Assembly: GCF_024139115.2 (NCBI RefSeq) | Contig: NC_085140.1 | Coordinates: 30,243,806-30,307,805, forward strand | Direction of reading: 5' to 3' | DNA length: 64,000 bases | Source of the DNA: Armigeres subalbatus | Taxonomy: Eukaryota; Arthropoda; Insecta; Diptera; Culicidae | Shown: one piece after another, positions 10,031 through 20,508 of the stretch | Layout: every line of letters begins with the position of its first letter | Position numbering within the stretch: position 1 is the stretch's first letter | Notes under the pieces: generated by a model | The model's database searches: none | Seen by the model: only the letters and a program-made list of their open reading frames with translations | What the model was told of the DNA's origin: nothing | Translations under genes and position numbers: made by a program

Positions 10031-11542
10031 AATAGCTCAATTCTTCGAGCTGATTGTATATAAGACTATCGGTCTGTGAAATTCAATACATATCTTTGTG
10101 CATTTCAGAAAGGTGCACATGATTCTTTTAGTGATCAAATGTATGCTATATATGTAGACGAGGAATAAGAAGGAATAAATTTTGGCAGATCTAGTAATAT
10201 CAATTCTATATCTGCGTATACGCCTGGCAGATGTGGATACATAGTTAAGTATCCCACTAAATAAAAAAATAAATCTAAGCATTCGTTTTCAAATTTTGAC
10301 TAAGTCAATACTGTAAAACCACGCTGACAAGATAATATGAAGTACGCTTCAGCATAATTATAAAATTCTTATGTAAACTAAGGTTTTAAACGAAATTTGA
10401 ATCCGTATATGAAAAATCCCACAATTTCTTTATTTTTATATACCTACTTATATAAAACTGATATAAAATTGATCAGATTCAGAAGCACACGCTCCACGAT
10501 GAATTCCTATGAAAGCGGCACAAATTCTGGGGTATTGCCTTATCGCCAATGGTATATGCGGCGAGAATGTGGCGATTTATCACAGATTGTCTCTTCAGTT
10601 ATTATAACTCTTTTGGTCGCAAAACAGTTATTCGACTTTGAAAAAATGAAATCAGAATTGCGTACATAATGTAAAACCAATTCAATAAAAAATCCGCGGA
10701 AAAAAATCAAAATTTCGTTTCGTTTCGAAAAATTTCGAATTAAATGAACCTTGATTTCGTATCGTTTCGAAGTCTCGAAAGAAATCTATATTTCGTTTCG
10801 TTTCGATCCGAATCCACATACACATTTTAAATTTCTTTTCGTTTCGTTTCGTTAGGAAAAAGTGTGTTATCGCATACCCTTAGTCGCTATATAGAATTGG
10901 TCGCGACTGATCCGGATCGAGATCCGTGTCGTACGGATCTGAGCTGGTGGCGCAGCTCTCGCTTCCATGTCACAGCAATTTCGAGCTGGACGACGACATG
11001 AGCGGAACTGAGAGTTGTTCGGATCTTCGGATCTTTTGCTTGGTACGGTTCGTTAGCTACCGCACTACTAGGTATCTTTTGTGTGTCCGTTCGTAGTGCC
11101 GAGTATGTGGGTATGGGTTAAGAAATAGACGGCAAGCTAGATTTTTTTGCTTGTGTATTTCTTATTCCTCTCTGCAGCAGAAATGATTTCTGTTGCTTGG
11201 CTAGATGGTGCTGTCGCTTGGCTTGATGGTGCTTGAGGTGCAAATAATAAACGATCAGCACGTGCGTGGTACTGGACTGGAATGCTCATACAAGCTCGCT
11301 TGTGTTGTGTACCGCGAGCGTGGTATTTTCGTTTGTGCTGTACAAAATACAACAGCGCGCGTACTCGAGTGCGTACGCTCGAGGGAGTTTCTCTAGGCGC
11401 GTGTTTGACAATGATTTCATCAATTTAAAGTGAGCTGCTGAGCTAGGCTTCTTAAAAAAAGATCCATGGCTCATCAGCTCAATGTAAGGAAGCGAATCTT
11501 TGGAACAGCTCCTGAGCGGAGCGCCCATCTCTACTCACAACA

Positions 11543-11552
11543 TCCTCCCCCG
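11543..11552 (-). promoter_or_regulatory. Polypurine tract of the interrupted BEL/Pao element
   Basis: On the minus strand the sequence GGGGGAGGA directly precedes the LTR start TGTTGTGAG. This is the usual place and composition of the plus-strand priming tract of BEL/Pao elements. Confidence 0.55.
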
Positions 11553-11676
11553 TAACACTGACGACAGGTCCAGTTTTACCAATGCTTTTACTTACTATTC
11601 TCGTTCACTTCCAAAATCGCAAGCTTCGATGCCGGCTCGTAGTCTTGTCGTATTCTTTGGTCACTTCCTTCTACTA

Positions 11677-12129
11677 CTAGACCTTCCCTCGGATCCACTC
11701 GTTACGTACATTGCCGTCGATCACCATCACCAGGTCACCAACTGCAATCGCTTTCTGATCTTCAAACCATTTTGTGCGCTTCGTCAGTGTTGGCAAATAT
11801 TCAGCGATCCAACGTTTCCAGAAGATTTTCAAATGTTTCTGTATAGCGTTCCATGTAGCTTCTATAGTTGCCACAGCTTGTCTATGCTCTTCTTTGCTCG
11901 TGTCTTCGGTGGGTTTGAGCTGTCTGGTATCATTGTTGTTGCTTAGCGGTAACAAAAAATGATTAGGTGTTATAGCTTCGCTTTCCGTTGACTCCAGCGG
12001 TAGATACGACAATGGACGGCTATTTACGATGGCTTCTGCTTCGATTACCAGTGTTTGTAAACCTTCATCTGTCAACTTTATATTACCCTCATATGCCGCA
12101 AACATTGCCGTTTTTACCGAGCGCACCAT
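11677..12129 (-). pseudogene. BEL/Pao integrase C-terminal part and DUF5641-like tail
   Basis: The 150-residue frame carries EAEAIVNSRPLSYL, AITPNHFLL, IFWKRWIAEYLPTLTKRTKW and AVGDLVMVIDGNVRNEWIRGKV, the standard order of the BEL integrase C-terminus with its SH3-like DNA-binding tail. It follows the integrase core (12205-12699) after a short break and frame change. It belongs to the minus-strand BEL element split by later insertions. Confidence 0.85.
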
Positions 12130-12204
12130 ACGCTCCCACGCGCCACCCGTACTAGCGAGATTCTCATTTATGGCCCTTAGTGCATCTGTCTGTTCTCGTA
12201 GTAG

Positions 12205-12699
12205 TCATGCTGCACCTCTAAAGTTGGTTCCATTATCCGAATAGATTTCAAGAGGATTTCCTCGTCTGCCAATGAAACGGCGGACACATTCGATACAAGA
12301 CTTGCTAGTTAAGCTGTATACCACTTCCACATGAACCGCGCGAATAGTGAGGCACGTGAATAATGCGATCCATCTTTTCACATCACTTCGGTCAACTTTA
12401 GCCAAAGGAGGACCAAAAAGGTCTAATCCCACATATGAGAATGGACGGATACAGGCGGCAAGACGGGCTGGCGGAAGAGGAGCCATACGCGGAATATAGG
12501 ACTTTGCATTGTCAATTTTACATCGTTGACATCCACTAGTTACTTTTCTAACGGCAGGTCGCCGTCGTGACACGTAGTATCTTTGGCGGATCTCGTTTAC
12601 AACTGTCTCAAAGTTGGCATGACGGAATCGACGATGATATTCGTCAATTTTTATCAGTGTAAGGCGATGCTGATTTGGAAGAATTATCGGGAACTTCAT
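12205..12699 (-). pseudogene. BEL/Pao integrase zinc-binding and catalytic core
   Basis: The frame contains an HHCC zinc-binding module (HRRFRHANF ... CQRCK) and then catalytic aspartates in VGLDLFGPP and YSDNGTNF. Together with the adjacent C-terminal segment this identifies a BEL/Pao integrase that inserts element cDNA into chromosomes. The frame is interrupted before the catalytic glutamate region, so the protein is not functional. Confidence 0.85.
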
Positions 12700-14011
12700 A
12701 CAAGATGCTACTTTTTTGCTGCTTTAATGCGGCCATCCACACGTAACACCCCTTGCTGATCCATAAACGGGCACAATGAATGGAGGACACTAGACGCCAT
12801 CAGAAAAGCTTGTTGATTGACCATTTGAATTGCCATTTCATCCGGATACATTTGCCATTGAACTGACAGAAAAAGAGCAACTTACGCCATTTGAAGTTGA
12901 GGATTGAGCAACGTACTGTTGAACCAGCTCGTTTTAGTTTGAGCTGGTTTATGAATCGTTGTACATACGCAACGGTTCTTAAAAGACGTTACCATTTGGA
13001 AAACCGTCCCAAGCAGCACAAGTTAGACAAAAATGGTTGCAGCAACTTGATTGTGACTAAATCTGGTCACATATAAGTTTCAGTAACCTATGTGAAATAT
13101 GTGTGCTGCTAGGGGTTGGTAGTCAATCTGCAAATCTGGTTTAGCTAGCTCTTGGTGTACGTGACAATGACGTAGTTCTTCTTCGGACGTAGTTGATAGC
13201 TGACAATTTTTCTGAGTTGGCAAATTCGTTTCAGGACTCTGGAGAAACTCTGGGCCTTCAAAACAAGTCACTGTTGTCAGCGGGGTTCAATTTTGTTGGT
13301 ACCCATTTCCACTCATCAACATCTGTTATTGTGAGGAGTTCCAATTCTGCAGGCTACGTATTGTTTGTATCGTCTGTGGTCAGCGCGTATCCATGCCAGA
13401 ACAGTAGCGGAATCGCTCCAAAGAAACCCCTCATTTACGACCACCGTGTTGGCTGTCAACAACAAATCGCATCAACCTAGCTCCCAAAACAGCAGCCTGG
13501 GTATTGAGAGAGGTTTTAAGGGTGCCACCTTGGCTTTGGCCGCAACAAGCGTGCAGTTCGCGTTCTCTCTAGGCGGGACTATACGGAAGTATGCTACCGC
13601 TGAAAAAGCAAGCTCACTTGCATTTACGAATACTTACGTGAAGTTGTAGTTCTCTATAGGTACCGAGGGTTGAATGGCTGAAATAGCATCGGGGAATCCG
13701 GACTTGGTTGATTTTTTTCAAAGCGTTTATCCATCTACTCCAGCGACCCCAGAAATTATCGTTGACGGGTTCGTCTCATTGCGTTCCAACTCGCCACATG
13801 TTCTGCAGAAGAATTCTCCCGTGTGTCAGAACAGCACTCATTAGGCCCAGTGGATTGAAAAACTAATAAGCCACAGCAGCATTTGTTGCTTGGAAGGCCG
13901 CCCATTACTATCTATTAGTGATTGAATATCATCCTTCAGTTGCGTAGAATAATACAAATCGTCTTCCTCAATGTTCCATAGCATCATAAGAATGCGCTGC
14001 GCTCACAACCT
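12700..14011 (-). pseudogene. Decayed BEL/Pao RT-RNase H to integrase linker
   Basis: Short minus-strand stretches in different frames match the BEL region between reverse transcriptase and integrase: GPEFLQSPE followed by EEELRHCHVHQELAK (about 13130-13260), DDLYYSTQLKDDIQSLIDS (about 13890-13960) and an RILLQNMW-like block near 13810. Several frameshifts and stops are present. It is continuous with 23240-23992 once the gypsy element and one copy of its 4-bp TSD are removed. Confidence 0.65.
13012..13110. mobile_element. About 100-bp MITE with AGCAGCACA ends, copy 1
   Basis: It begins AGCAGCACAAGT and ends ATGTGTGCTGCT, an inverted terminal repeat. It is alignable throughout with 61770-61871 (shared CAAAAATGGTT, CAGTAACC, ATGTG). 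It interrupts the BEL pol remnant. No clear TSD could be read. Confidence 0.6.
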
Positions 14012-15018
14012 TGTAACTTGTGAGGCGATCCCTACCCAGCACTAATGAGACCCCCCTTATTCAATGCCTCAGGGTCGGCGTACGCGCTTGATTATCGCGG
14101 CCAAGAAAACACTTAAACACTTTTGCTGAACATACTCCCACTTTATTCACGTCTTCGCACACAGGTACCAGTCTTCCCACTTTCTTACGCCCTATCTCCT
14201 ACCTCAACTCTCTCCCACTCTGATACGGTCACACGTCGGCGGGGCCTCGTTACTCGATCCACCGTTCCACCTACTTCTCGTTCTTCCTGCCGTTAGTCCA
14301 GACTGCTACAAAATGGCCGCTGAACACTGTCGGCTAGTTTGTGGCACTGGGAGTAGCTTCTTGGTTGGCCAGACACAGGACGTCAACGGATCGAAACTGC
14401 GGATTTTCACGCGGTCTCCAGGTTGGTGGTTCCAGGAACGACCACGTCGTTAACGCCGACGTCAATTTCGATGGTAAAACACCGAGGTCCTGGATGATGA
14501 TGGGGTAAGTTTTTGGCGGTTAACGATGGCGGTGGATGATCGAGGAGCAGATTAGTGATGGTATTACCTGGATGATTCCCAATATTCACTTCCGTTTTTC
14601 TCACTCCGTTTTTATATCGCTAATATTGCTTTAAAATAGCTAGTGGTTTCCTTTATCGGAACTTGTAGTCGCATTCACGTCCTTTCTATACAAAAGTTGC
14701 GAACTAATGGTTCTTGCGATGGCGGTTAAGTCGCTCAACTTGATAACCAGGAACTCATCCACCCATCCCGCTAATGTCCCATGGTTTCCTCGATTTTGCC
14801 ACCCACATTGGCTGACTATCCATATCCTTTTTTGTGGCGTTTGGTGGTGAGTAGCGAAACTATCGTGATGTGGTTGCGTTCTGCACAGTGGGTGTTGGGT
14901 GGTGTCCAGTATACATGTTTAAGCATTTACTTGTTATTTTTGTACAACACTATATTACGAAACACAAAAACACGAAAATCTCAAAGGTCTTGGACAGATC
15001 AACACACCACTGGTTACA
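14012..15018 (-). repeat. Gypsy 3' LTR
   Basis: The ends are TGTAAC and GTTACA, a 6-bp inverted repeat. It is paired with 22234-23239, with only scattered substitutions and one small indel (GATAACCAGGAAC against GATAACTTGAAC). Confidence 0.92.
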
Positions 15019-15030
15019 CTCTCCCCCCGC
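15019..15030 (-). promoter_or_regulatory. Gypsy polypurine tract
   Basis: On the minus strand GCGGGGGGAGAG directly abuts the 3' LTR start. It is the expected plus-strand primer site. Confidence 0.7.
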
Positions 15031-16668
15031 TCGGGTAAAAAAAAATCGGTGAAGCCGTTTTTTTTTGTTTAATACACAGGAACAACAACTTTGTGCCGCG
15101 TACCTCTGAACCAAAATTTTCACTAACAAAACAAAACTTACTAACACACTCTTTTTTAACACAAATTGATTCCTGAAAATCTCAAATCTATTCAAAATAC
15201 CTAATCAAAGCTGTAATCTAGGGAAAGAGTAGCATTTTTAGTATCAGACGGATTATGGGTCAGGGTCATAAGTTTTCATCATTGGTATTCCAACTCCACT
15301 CTATTTCAAGGTTTGAACCTTCTACTGACCATCAACATCTTACGATTCCGGTCTCCTGCGATCCCATTCGACTGTACACATATAATAAACCATCATTGAA
15401 GCAAAACGAAATAAAATATATACAAATGACTCTCCCTAACACAAATTAAAAAAATTTAAAACATGAAACACAACATTTTTACATGCAACATATAATAATC
15501 TACAAAATTAATATAAAGCAAGAATTCCGGAATTATATTTACACTATGTACAAAGTTACTCTAGAGTACGGCATGATTTATTTCACTAAAGTTTTCGCAT
15601 GTCGGAGTATAGCCATTTCCAATCGTAATCAACTGTGGCTATGATAACGTTATCGGCTCTTATCAGTGTGCGCGTATAGATGACTGTGAATAACCAAACT
15701 GTTTAATGCCTATTATGTCTACAGAAAGTGTTTAATGTGGTATGGCGTGGACTGTGAAACGATGAATTTGTGGCTGAAATCATGAAGAACAATCACAGTT
15801 TTGAGGAATTTAATATCATTTTGAAGACTAGTCGAAGTATTCTTTGGCCAATTGATCATTATGGTGTTATTTCTACTCTAAAATGTGTTGTCCTGATTTC
15901 ACCTACAAGTTCATCATCGTCTGCATTGTATGATAACCATACAACGGTAAGTATAGGAATTAAGCTATTTAATAGTGATTAATTTTATTGTGTAGCGACA
16001 ACTAACATCGAAGAATAGAATCCTATTGCGAATAGACCGTATTTATGAGATTTATTTTGAAGCATTAGTAGTACGGGTCATCATTAAGCTATAGCCATTC
16101 CTTCCTTATCCACACACACTCACTTTGTACTCTATACACAGTCTTGTTAACTGCTGATGCTGCAGCCTCAAAAACTTTTAACGAAGTTGCATGCAAGTCA
16201 GAAAACTGCATAATGTGCATAATGAAGCAGATAAGCTCGGCATAACAATGATTGAACATGCAGCGAAACAAATCATTTAATCAATTTAAAAATGATCACG
16301 AAACAATAAATACGAATTAAAACACACGATTGACTAGTTGAATGCATTCATTTATGGGGTACTAGTTGCATAAGCAACCTCCCGTTTAGCTGCAAGTGGT
16401 TCCATCCTCGATACGAGAATTACGCAATAGGATTCAGTAAACCTCTCCAAATAGGGTTTTAACGGATCAGTTTCTCTCCTCACTATTGGCCTTCCCTCAC
16501 TCAAGAACCAAAGCATTTACTGGTACCACGGATTATAATAAATATTTTTCGTTTAGGCCTTCAAATCTGCTGCGGAAAATATTCTCAGCGACTTGCCGTT
16601 CATATCGGCTACTTCATATGAGCTATTGCCCTTTCTCGCAACCACGACACACGGCTTATACTGCGGAC
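15031..16668. other. Gypsy 3' non-coding region
   Basis: This AT-rich stretch between integrase and the 3' LTR has no open frame over about 80 residues and no envelope-like protein on the minus strand. It is long for a gypsy 3' UTR and may hold a decayed extra gene or a small insertion that I cannot define. Confidence 0.5.
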
Positions 16669-17361
16669 CTAATTTGGCGTTGAAGTTTTTGCCGGCCTCC
16701 GACAGCGCGAAACTCCTCTTGAAAATTCGTTGTCCGACAGAGAACGTGGGTGAGTAGCGTATTGATGTTTTGTACTCTCATATGCTCTTTTCAGGTTTTC
16801 TCGGACAACGTCGTAATTTTTCTTACTGATACCTTTCAGTTTCTCGGCTCGGTCGTTCTCTGAGAGCTCACCATCTTGCTCTCTACGGTGGTCAGATCCT
16901 CGTGTCACCATCTCATGGCCGAAAATGACACGATGCGGTGTGAACTTCGTGGATCCATGCAGCGTGTTGTTCAAAACAAACTCGATCTCGGATATTTTAG
17001 TATCCCAGAGCTTTTGGTCGGTGCGGACGTATGTTCGAATCATCGAGTTTATCGTCCTGTTCAAACGCTCAGCAGGATTAGCTTGACTACGGTGTCGTGC
17101 ATTGGCCCAGTGTTGTATTTCGTACTTCTTTAACAATTCCTGGAATTCCTTTGATAGGAATGTTGTCGCATTATCCGTAATCACGTATTGCGGAACGGAC
17201 AGCCTACGAAACCATCGCTCTTCCAAAATGGTGCAAAGACTACCTGAAGCAATCTTCTTCACCGGAGCAAGCAAGCAGTACTTAGAAAAATGTCTAATAC
17301 GACTAACAAGTGGGCATTGCCTTGCTTGCTTCGAGGAAGTGATTGTATGTAGTCCATACAC
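16669..17361 (-). pseudogene. Gypsy integrase catalytic core and C-terminus
   Basis: The frame carries FSKYCLLAPVKK, the second catalytic aspartate in ITDNATTFLS and the catalytic glutamate in NPAERLNRTI, followed by VLNNTLHGSTKFTPHRVIFG. The first catalytic aspartate region and the link to the zinc finger lie in another frame upstream (17362-17435), so the pol ORF is frameshifted here. It belongs to the element bounded by the LTRs at 14012 and 23239. Confidence 0.85.
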
Positions 17362-17435
17362 ACAATTTGGAATGGTCTGGTCGCAATTCGCTGCTTCCCC
17401 ATTTCTGGAGCCGTTGATAATGTGGAGTGTTTGTT

Positions 17436-18962
17436 CTACTTACAAGTCTCACACAATGCGATGTACTTTTTGATGTCAGCATTCATTCTGGGCCAATAGT
17501 ACTTGCGTTTGACTTTCTCAATGCACTTTTCGAACCCAATGTGCATCATTTCGTCATGCTCTTGTTGAATGACACGTTGGCGTTTGGACTCAGGCACGCA
17601 TTCCTTCCACTCAAACCTGTAGTCTAGAACGTCAGACTGTGCAGCAACGAATTTAAACAATTTTCCGTCCTCGATCCGGAAGTCGACGTACTTCTCGGGA
17701 TCGGTTTCAACTGCCTCGAACAGAGCTCGGTACCATTTGTCCGTCTCATCCACTTCTAGGGCTTCAATCGATCGGGATAAAGCATCCGGAACAATATTTT
17801 CCTTCCCTTTCCTATGCTTTATCTCCATATCGAAGTGCTGCAGTGTTATGCTCCATCGGCTCAAGCGGGATGACGATCTCCATTTGGCTCTCATTATAAA
17901 CGAAAGCGCCGATGAATCCGTGATGAGCGTGAAATGTGTTCCCTCGATATAGCATCGGAACTTTTCAATGCAGCGAAGGGCAGCCAAGCCTTCTTTCTCC
18001 GCTGCATGATAGTTGAGCTCGGCACCTTTCAGCTTCTCAGAGTGATACGCTATCACTCGCTCAATGCCATTATGTACCTGAGTGAGTACACCTGCTAGAG
18101 CCGTATCGCTGGCGTCCGTTTGTACGCAAAACGGTACGCTGAAGTCAGGGTTGGCCATCACTGGGGCAGTTATCAGCTTCTCCTTGATGGCTCTGAACGC
18201 GTTTTCTGCTGCCTCATTCCACCGCACTTTTTTCGGCTTGTTTTTCAACAAGTCTGTCAACGGTGCGGTGAGTTCACTGAATTTATCGATAAACCTGCGG
18301 TAGTAGTTCACCATACCGAGGAATCTTCTCAATGACCTTATGGATTTTGGTGCCTCAAAGCCCAGGATCGCTTGGACTCGATCCGTGTTAGGCCGCAATC
18401 CTTTCTCAGAAAGGATATATCCGAGGTAAGGCAGTTCGTGGCAACAAAACTTGGATTTTTCCAGGTTAATGAAAAGGTTCGCCTCCTTCAATCTCCGAGC
18501 TAATTCCCTTAACTTCGCGACATGCTCCTCGAAAGTATGACTCGCCACTACTATATCGTCTAAGTAAACGAATATAGCCGGCTCGAGCTCGCCATGTCCG
18601 AGTACTCTATCCATAAGTTTACTGAGCGTTGCCGGACTATTGACTAGCCCGAAGGGCAATCTCGTAAACTGGAAAAGTCCCTTCCCTGGAACCGAGAAAG
18701 CGGTGAATCTTCTCGATGCACGGTTCAAAGGAACTTGCAGGAAGGCCTGCGAAAGGTCGATTGTAGTCAAAAATCGAAAAGGACCTAGCTGACTAAGAAT
18801 CCGATTCTGATGTGGAAGAGGATATGCATCCCTTTTTGTTCGTTCATTGAGCTTTCGTGCGTCGAGACAAAGTCTTATCTCTTCGCTGTCTCGCTTTTTA
18901 ACAGGGACGACTGGCAACGCCCAATCCGAGTCGGAAGGTTCGACCACTCCGTCCTTAATCAT
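17436..18962 (-). CDS. Gypsy reverse transcriptase, RNase H and integrase zinc finger
   Basis: This 508-residue frame holds LDARKLNERT, LPFGLVNSPATLSKLMDRV and the catalytic YLDD at about residues 133-136. The connection domain has FLGMVNYYRRFI. RNase H begins near QTDASDTALAGVL and includes TDSSAL. The HHCC integrase zinc finger at the C-terminus ends at ALCETCK. It copies element RNA into DNA in cytoplasmic particles. The N-terminal junction with the protease frame is broken by a frameshift near 18963-18995. Confidence 0.92.
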   Translation of the reverse strand: MIKDGVVEPSDSDWALPVVPVKKRDSEEIRLCLDARKLNERTKRDAYPLPHQNRILSQLGPFRFLTTIDLSQAFLQVPLNRASRRFTAFSVPGKGLFQFTRLPFGLVNSPATLSKLMDRVLGHGELEPAIFVYLDDIVVASHTFEEHVAKLRELARRLKEANLFINLEKSKFCCHELPYLGYILSEKGLRPNTDRVQAILGFEAPKSIRSLRRFLGMVNYYRRFIDKFSELTAPLTDLLKNKPKKVRWNEAAENAFRAIKEKLITAPVMANPDFSVPFCVQTDASDTALAGVLTQVHNGIERVIAYHSEKLKGAELNYHAAEKEGLAALRCIEKFRCYIEGTHFTLITDSSALSFIMRAKWRSSSRLSRWSITLQHFDMEIKHRKGKENIVPDALSRSIEALEVDETDKWYRALFEAVETDPEKYVDFRIEDGKLFKFVAAQSDVLDYRFEWKECVPESKRQRVIQQEHDEMMHIGFEKCIEKVKRKYYWPRMNADIKKYIALCETCK

Positions 18963-18994
18963 GTTGTCCAGTGCACGGTGGATTTTCTCCTGGA

Positions 18995-19768
18995 TTACTG
19001 GACTCCACGGATACGGATTTTCCGAACAGGATCGGCGTTGGCGAATTCGTCTCTCAGCTCGATCTTATGCTCAATGAGACTTGTTTTTCCCAAATGACCA
19101 GGACTTGCTGGTAGAAACAAACTTTTTGCTTCTTCAAGTTGTCGTTTTTGATTATCGTTTAATTCACTAATCTCTTCTAACGGTTCTGTTTCAGCATCAT
19201 TAATTGCATCAATGGGCTGAGATATCGTAGGGCGAATCCCGAAGGCTTGCCAGAAATCGTAGCCCAGAATACAACGACGACTCAGACTTGGAGCTACCAG
19301 AACTGGTAAGAGTTTGGTTTCTCCGTTAAAGGTTATTGGAACCTCTGTTGTCCCTATCACGTCTAAACTCTGTCCTCCGGCTGTTTTGAGATCTATTCTC
19401 GTGGGTCTTAATTGCAACTTGAGGGTACTAATCAGCTTTTTACTACCTATGCCCAATACTGTTTTAGCTGCTCCACTATCTAAAAGTCCAATTATAGAAA
19501 TTCCCAGCATTTCCACTCTCACGAATGGCCTGGAATCGTCGCTGAGAGTCACGAGCATGGTTGTCAACTCTGCCTCTTCAGCTATGTCTCCACTGACCCG
19601 CGAGTAACCAAGCTGTTCGAGAGAATCTGGAACTTCTGGTTCTGTTTGAGGTCTTGTGGAGTGACTTGCAAGACTGTCTTGCCTCATTAGGCAGTCTTGT
19701 ACAAGTTTTTTGATTGGCAGTATGGGCAATCTTTTGTTTTGAAACCAGGGAACCCACAGCGTAGACAA
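18995..19768 (-). CDS. Gypsy aspartic protease region
   Basis: The frame contains the retropepsin motif LLDSGAAKTVLG and the downstream RCILGYDFWQ block, then LIEHKIELRDEFANADPVR, which normally leads straight into reverse transcriptase. The frame ends early by a shift just before that join. The protease cleaves the Gag-Pol precursor during particle maturation. Confidence 0.88.
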   Translation of the reverse strand: MSTLWVPWFQNKRLPILPIKKLVQDCLMRQDSLASHSTRPQTEPEVPDSLEQLGYSRVSGDIAEEAELTTMLVTLSDDSRPFVRVEMLGISIIGLLDSGAAKTVLGIGSKKLISTLKLQLRPTRIDLKTAGGQSLDVIGTTEVPITFNGETKLLPVLVAPSLSRRCILGYDFWQAFGIRPTISQPIDAINDAETEPLEEISELNDNQKRQLEEAKSLFLPASPGHLGKTSLIEHKIELRDEFANADPVRKIRIRGVQ

Positions 19769-20508
19769 TATAACTTACGTTCCCTTGTACACACCTCGAA
19801 ATCGTGTCCACCTTCATGGCAATTAAAGCAAACGCTCTTGCCTGGAGGAATGTATGCGTTTACGATTCTCTGGAGGGCGTTTGTTCCGCTAGTGCTCGGA
19901 ACTGGATTATTTTGCCGCTGTGCAGTTTCAGGATTTGGATTTGGTTTGTATACTTCTTTTTGAAACTTGTCGGTTTTCTGGACACTGAGCTGCTGTTGTT
20001 TCCAAGGTCGTTTTTGAAATTGTTGATTGTCTTGTCTGAACTGCTGCTTCCCATTTGAGCTTCCCCGATCCTGGTTCCTATTCGGAAACCTATCCTGGTT
20101 TGCTCGGTATGGTTGCTGAGTTCTGACCTCGTCAATCTGCACTACCTCTTTTCGCGAAAACCTACTCTCTCTCTTCTGATACATATGCCAGTTTATCGAA
20201 TCGAATCTTTTACCAAAATCTTTCATTTTAGGTATGGAACTCACATTCGCTGCCAGCATTGCAATTCTGCAATCTTCCCTAGTATTACGGAAGAGGACGT
20301 CAAACTTTCGTTTTTCGTCCCACGGGCTCGACATGCTGCGGAAGATCCGGACCATGTCCAAGTAAAAGTCCTGGAACTTCTCTCTGGGACCCTGCTTCCG
20401 ATTGTTAGTCTGCCGTTCATAGACGTAATCTATATCGACTGGTAAGAACTCTTTTTTCAGTTCAGTCACTAATTCTTTCCATGTCCCTATATCGCTACTA
20501 ACCTCCAT
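19687..20508 (-). CDS. Gypsy Gag, C-terminal part with zinc knuckles
   Basis: It contains a capsid-like block (TWKELVTELKKEFLP, REKFQDFYLDMVRIF) and a Gln/Asn-rich linker. Two CCHC-type knuckles lie near the end (CFNCHEGGHDFEVC and CLRCGFPGFKTKDC), the usual nucleic-acid binding tail of Gag. It overlaps the end of the upstream frame, so a frameshift near 20500 splits gag. It also overlaps the protease frame by about 80 bases. Confidence 0.85.
   Translation of the reverse strand: MEVSSDIGTWKELVTELKKEFLPVDIDYVYERQTNNRKQGPREKFQDFYLDMVRIFRSMSSPWDEKRKFDVLFRNTREDCRIAMLAANVSSIPKMKDFGKRFDSINWHMYQKRESRFSRKEVVQIDEVRTQQPYRANQDRFPNRNQDRGSSNGKQQFRQDNQQFQKRPWKQQQLSVQKTDKFQKEVYKPNPNPETAQRQNNPVPSTSGTNALQRIVNAYIPPGKSVCFNCHEGGHDFEVCTRERKLYCLRCGFPGFKTKDCPYCQSKNLYKTA

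Larger units (their letters stand above)
8258..10882. mobile_element. Inner hAT-like element with 8-bp TSD GTCGCTAT
   Basis: Direct repeats GTCGCTAT at 8250-8257 and 10883-10890 flank a 2.6-kb segment whose ends are imperfect inverted repeats (TAAGCATATGCGGTA against TAAGGGTATGCGATA). Dense TTTCG/CGAAA motifs fill about 200 bases inside each end (8270-8460 and 10690-10860) and resemble hAT subterminal repeats. No intact transposase remains, only a possible remnant at 9815-10030. It is nested within the outer hAT. Confidence 0.75.
7441..11533. mobile_element. Outer hAT-superfamily element with 8-bp TSD CTCACAAC
   Basis: The terminal inverted repeat is TAGAGATGGGC at 7441 and its complement GCCCATCTCTA at 11523-11533. 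Identical 8-bp direct repeats CTCACAAC flank it at 7433-7440 and 11534-11541, as expected for hAT. GAGCTG/CAGCTC-type motifs and GATCC-like motifs cluster just inside both ends, in the position of the subterminal transposase-binding repeats known from hATs. Without the nested element the unit is only about 1.46 kb and has no transposase, so it is non-autonomous. It landed in the first bases of the BEL 3' LTR. Confidence 0.8.

Noticed and set aside
14407..14604. 65-residue frame also present at 22629-22826
   Set aside because: It is duplicated only because both positions lie in the gypsy LTRs.
15031..16668. Possible envelope gene making the gypsy element an errantivirus
   Set aside because: No minus-strand frame over about 80 residues, signal peptide or membrane segment was found between integrase and the 3' LTR.
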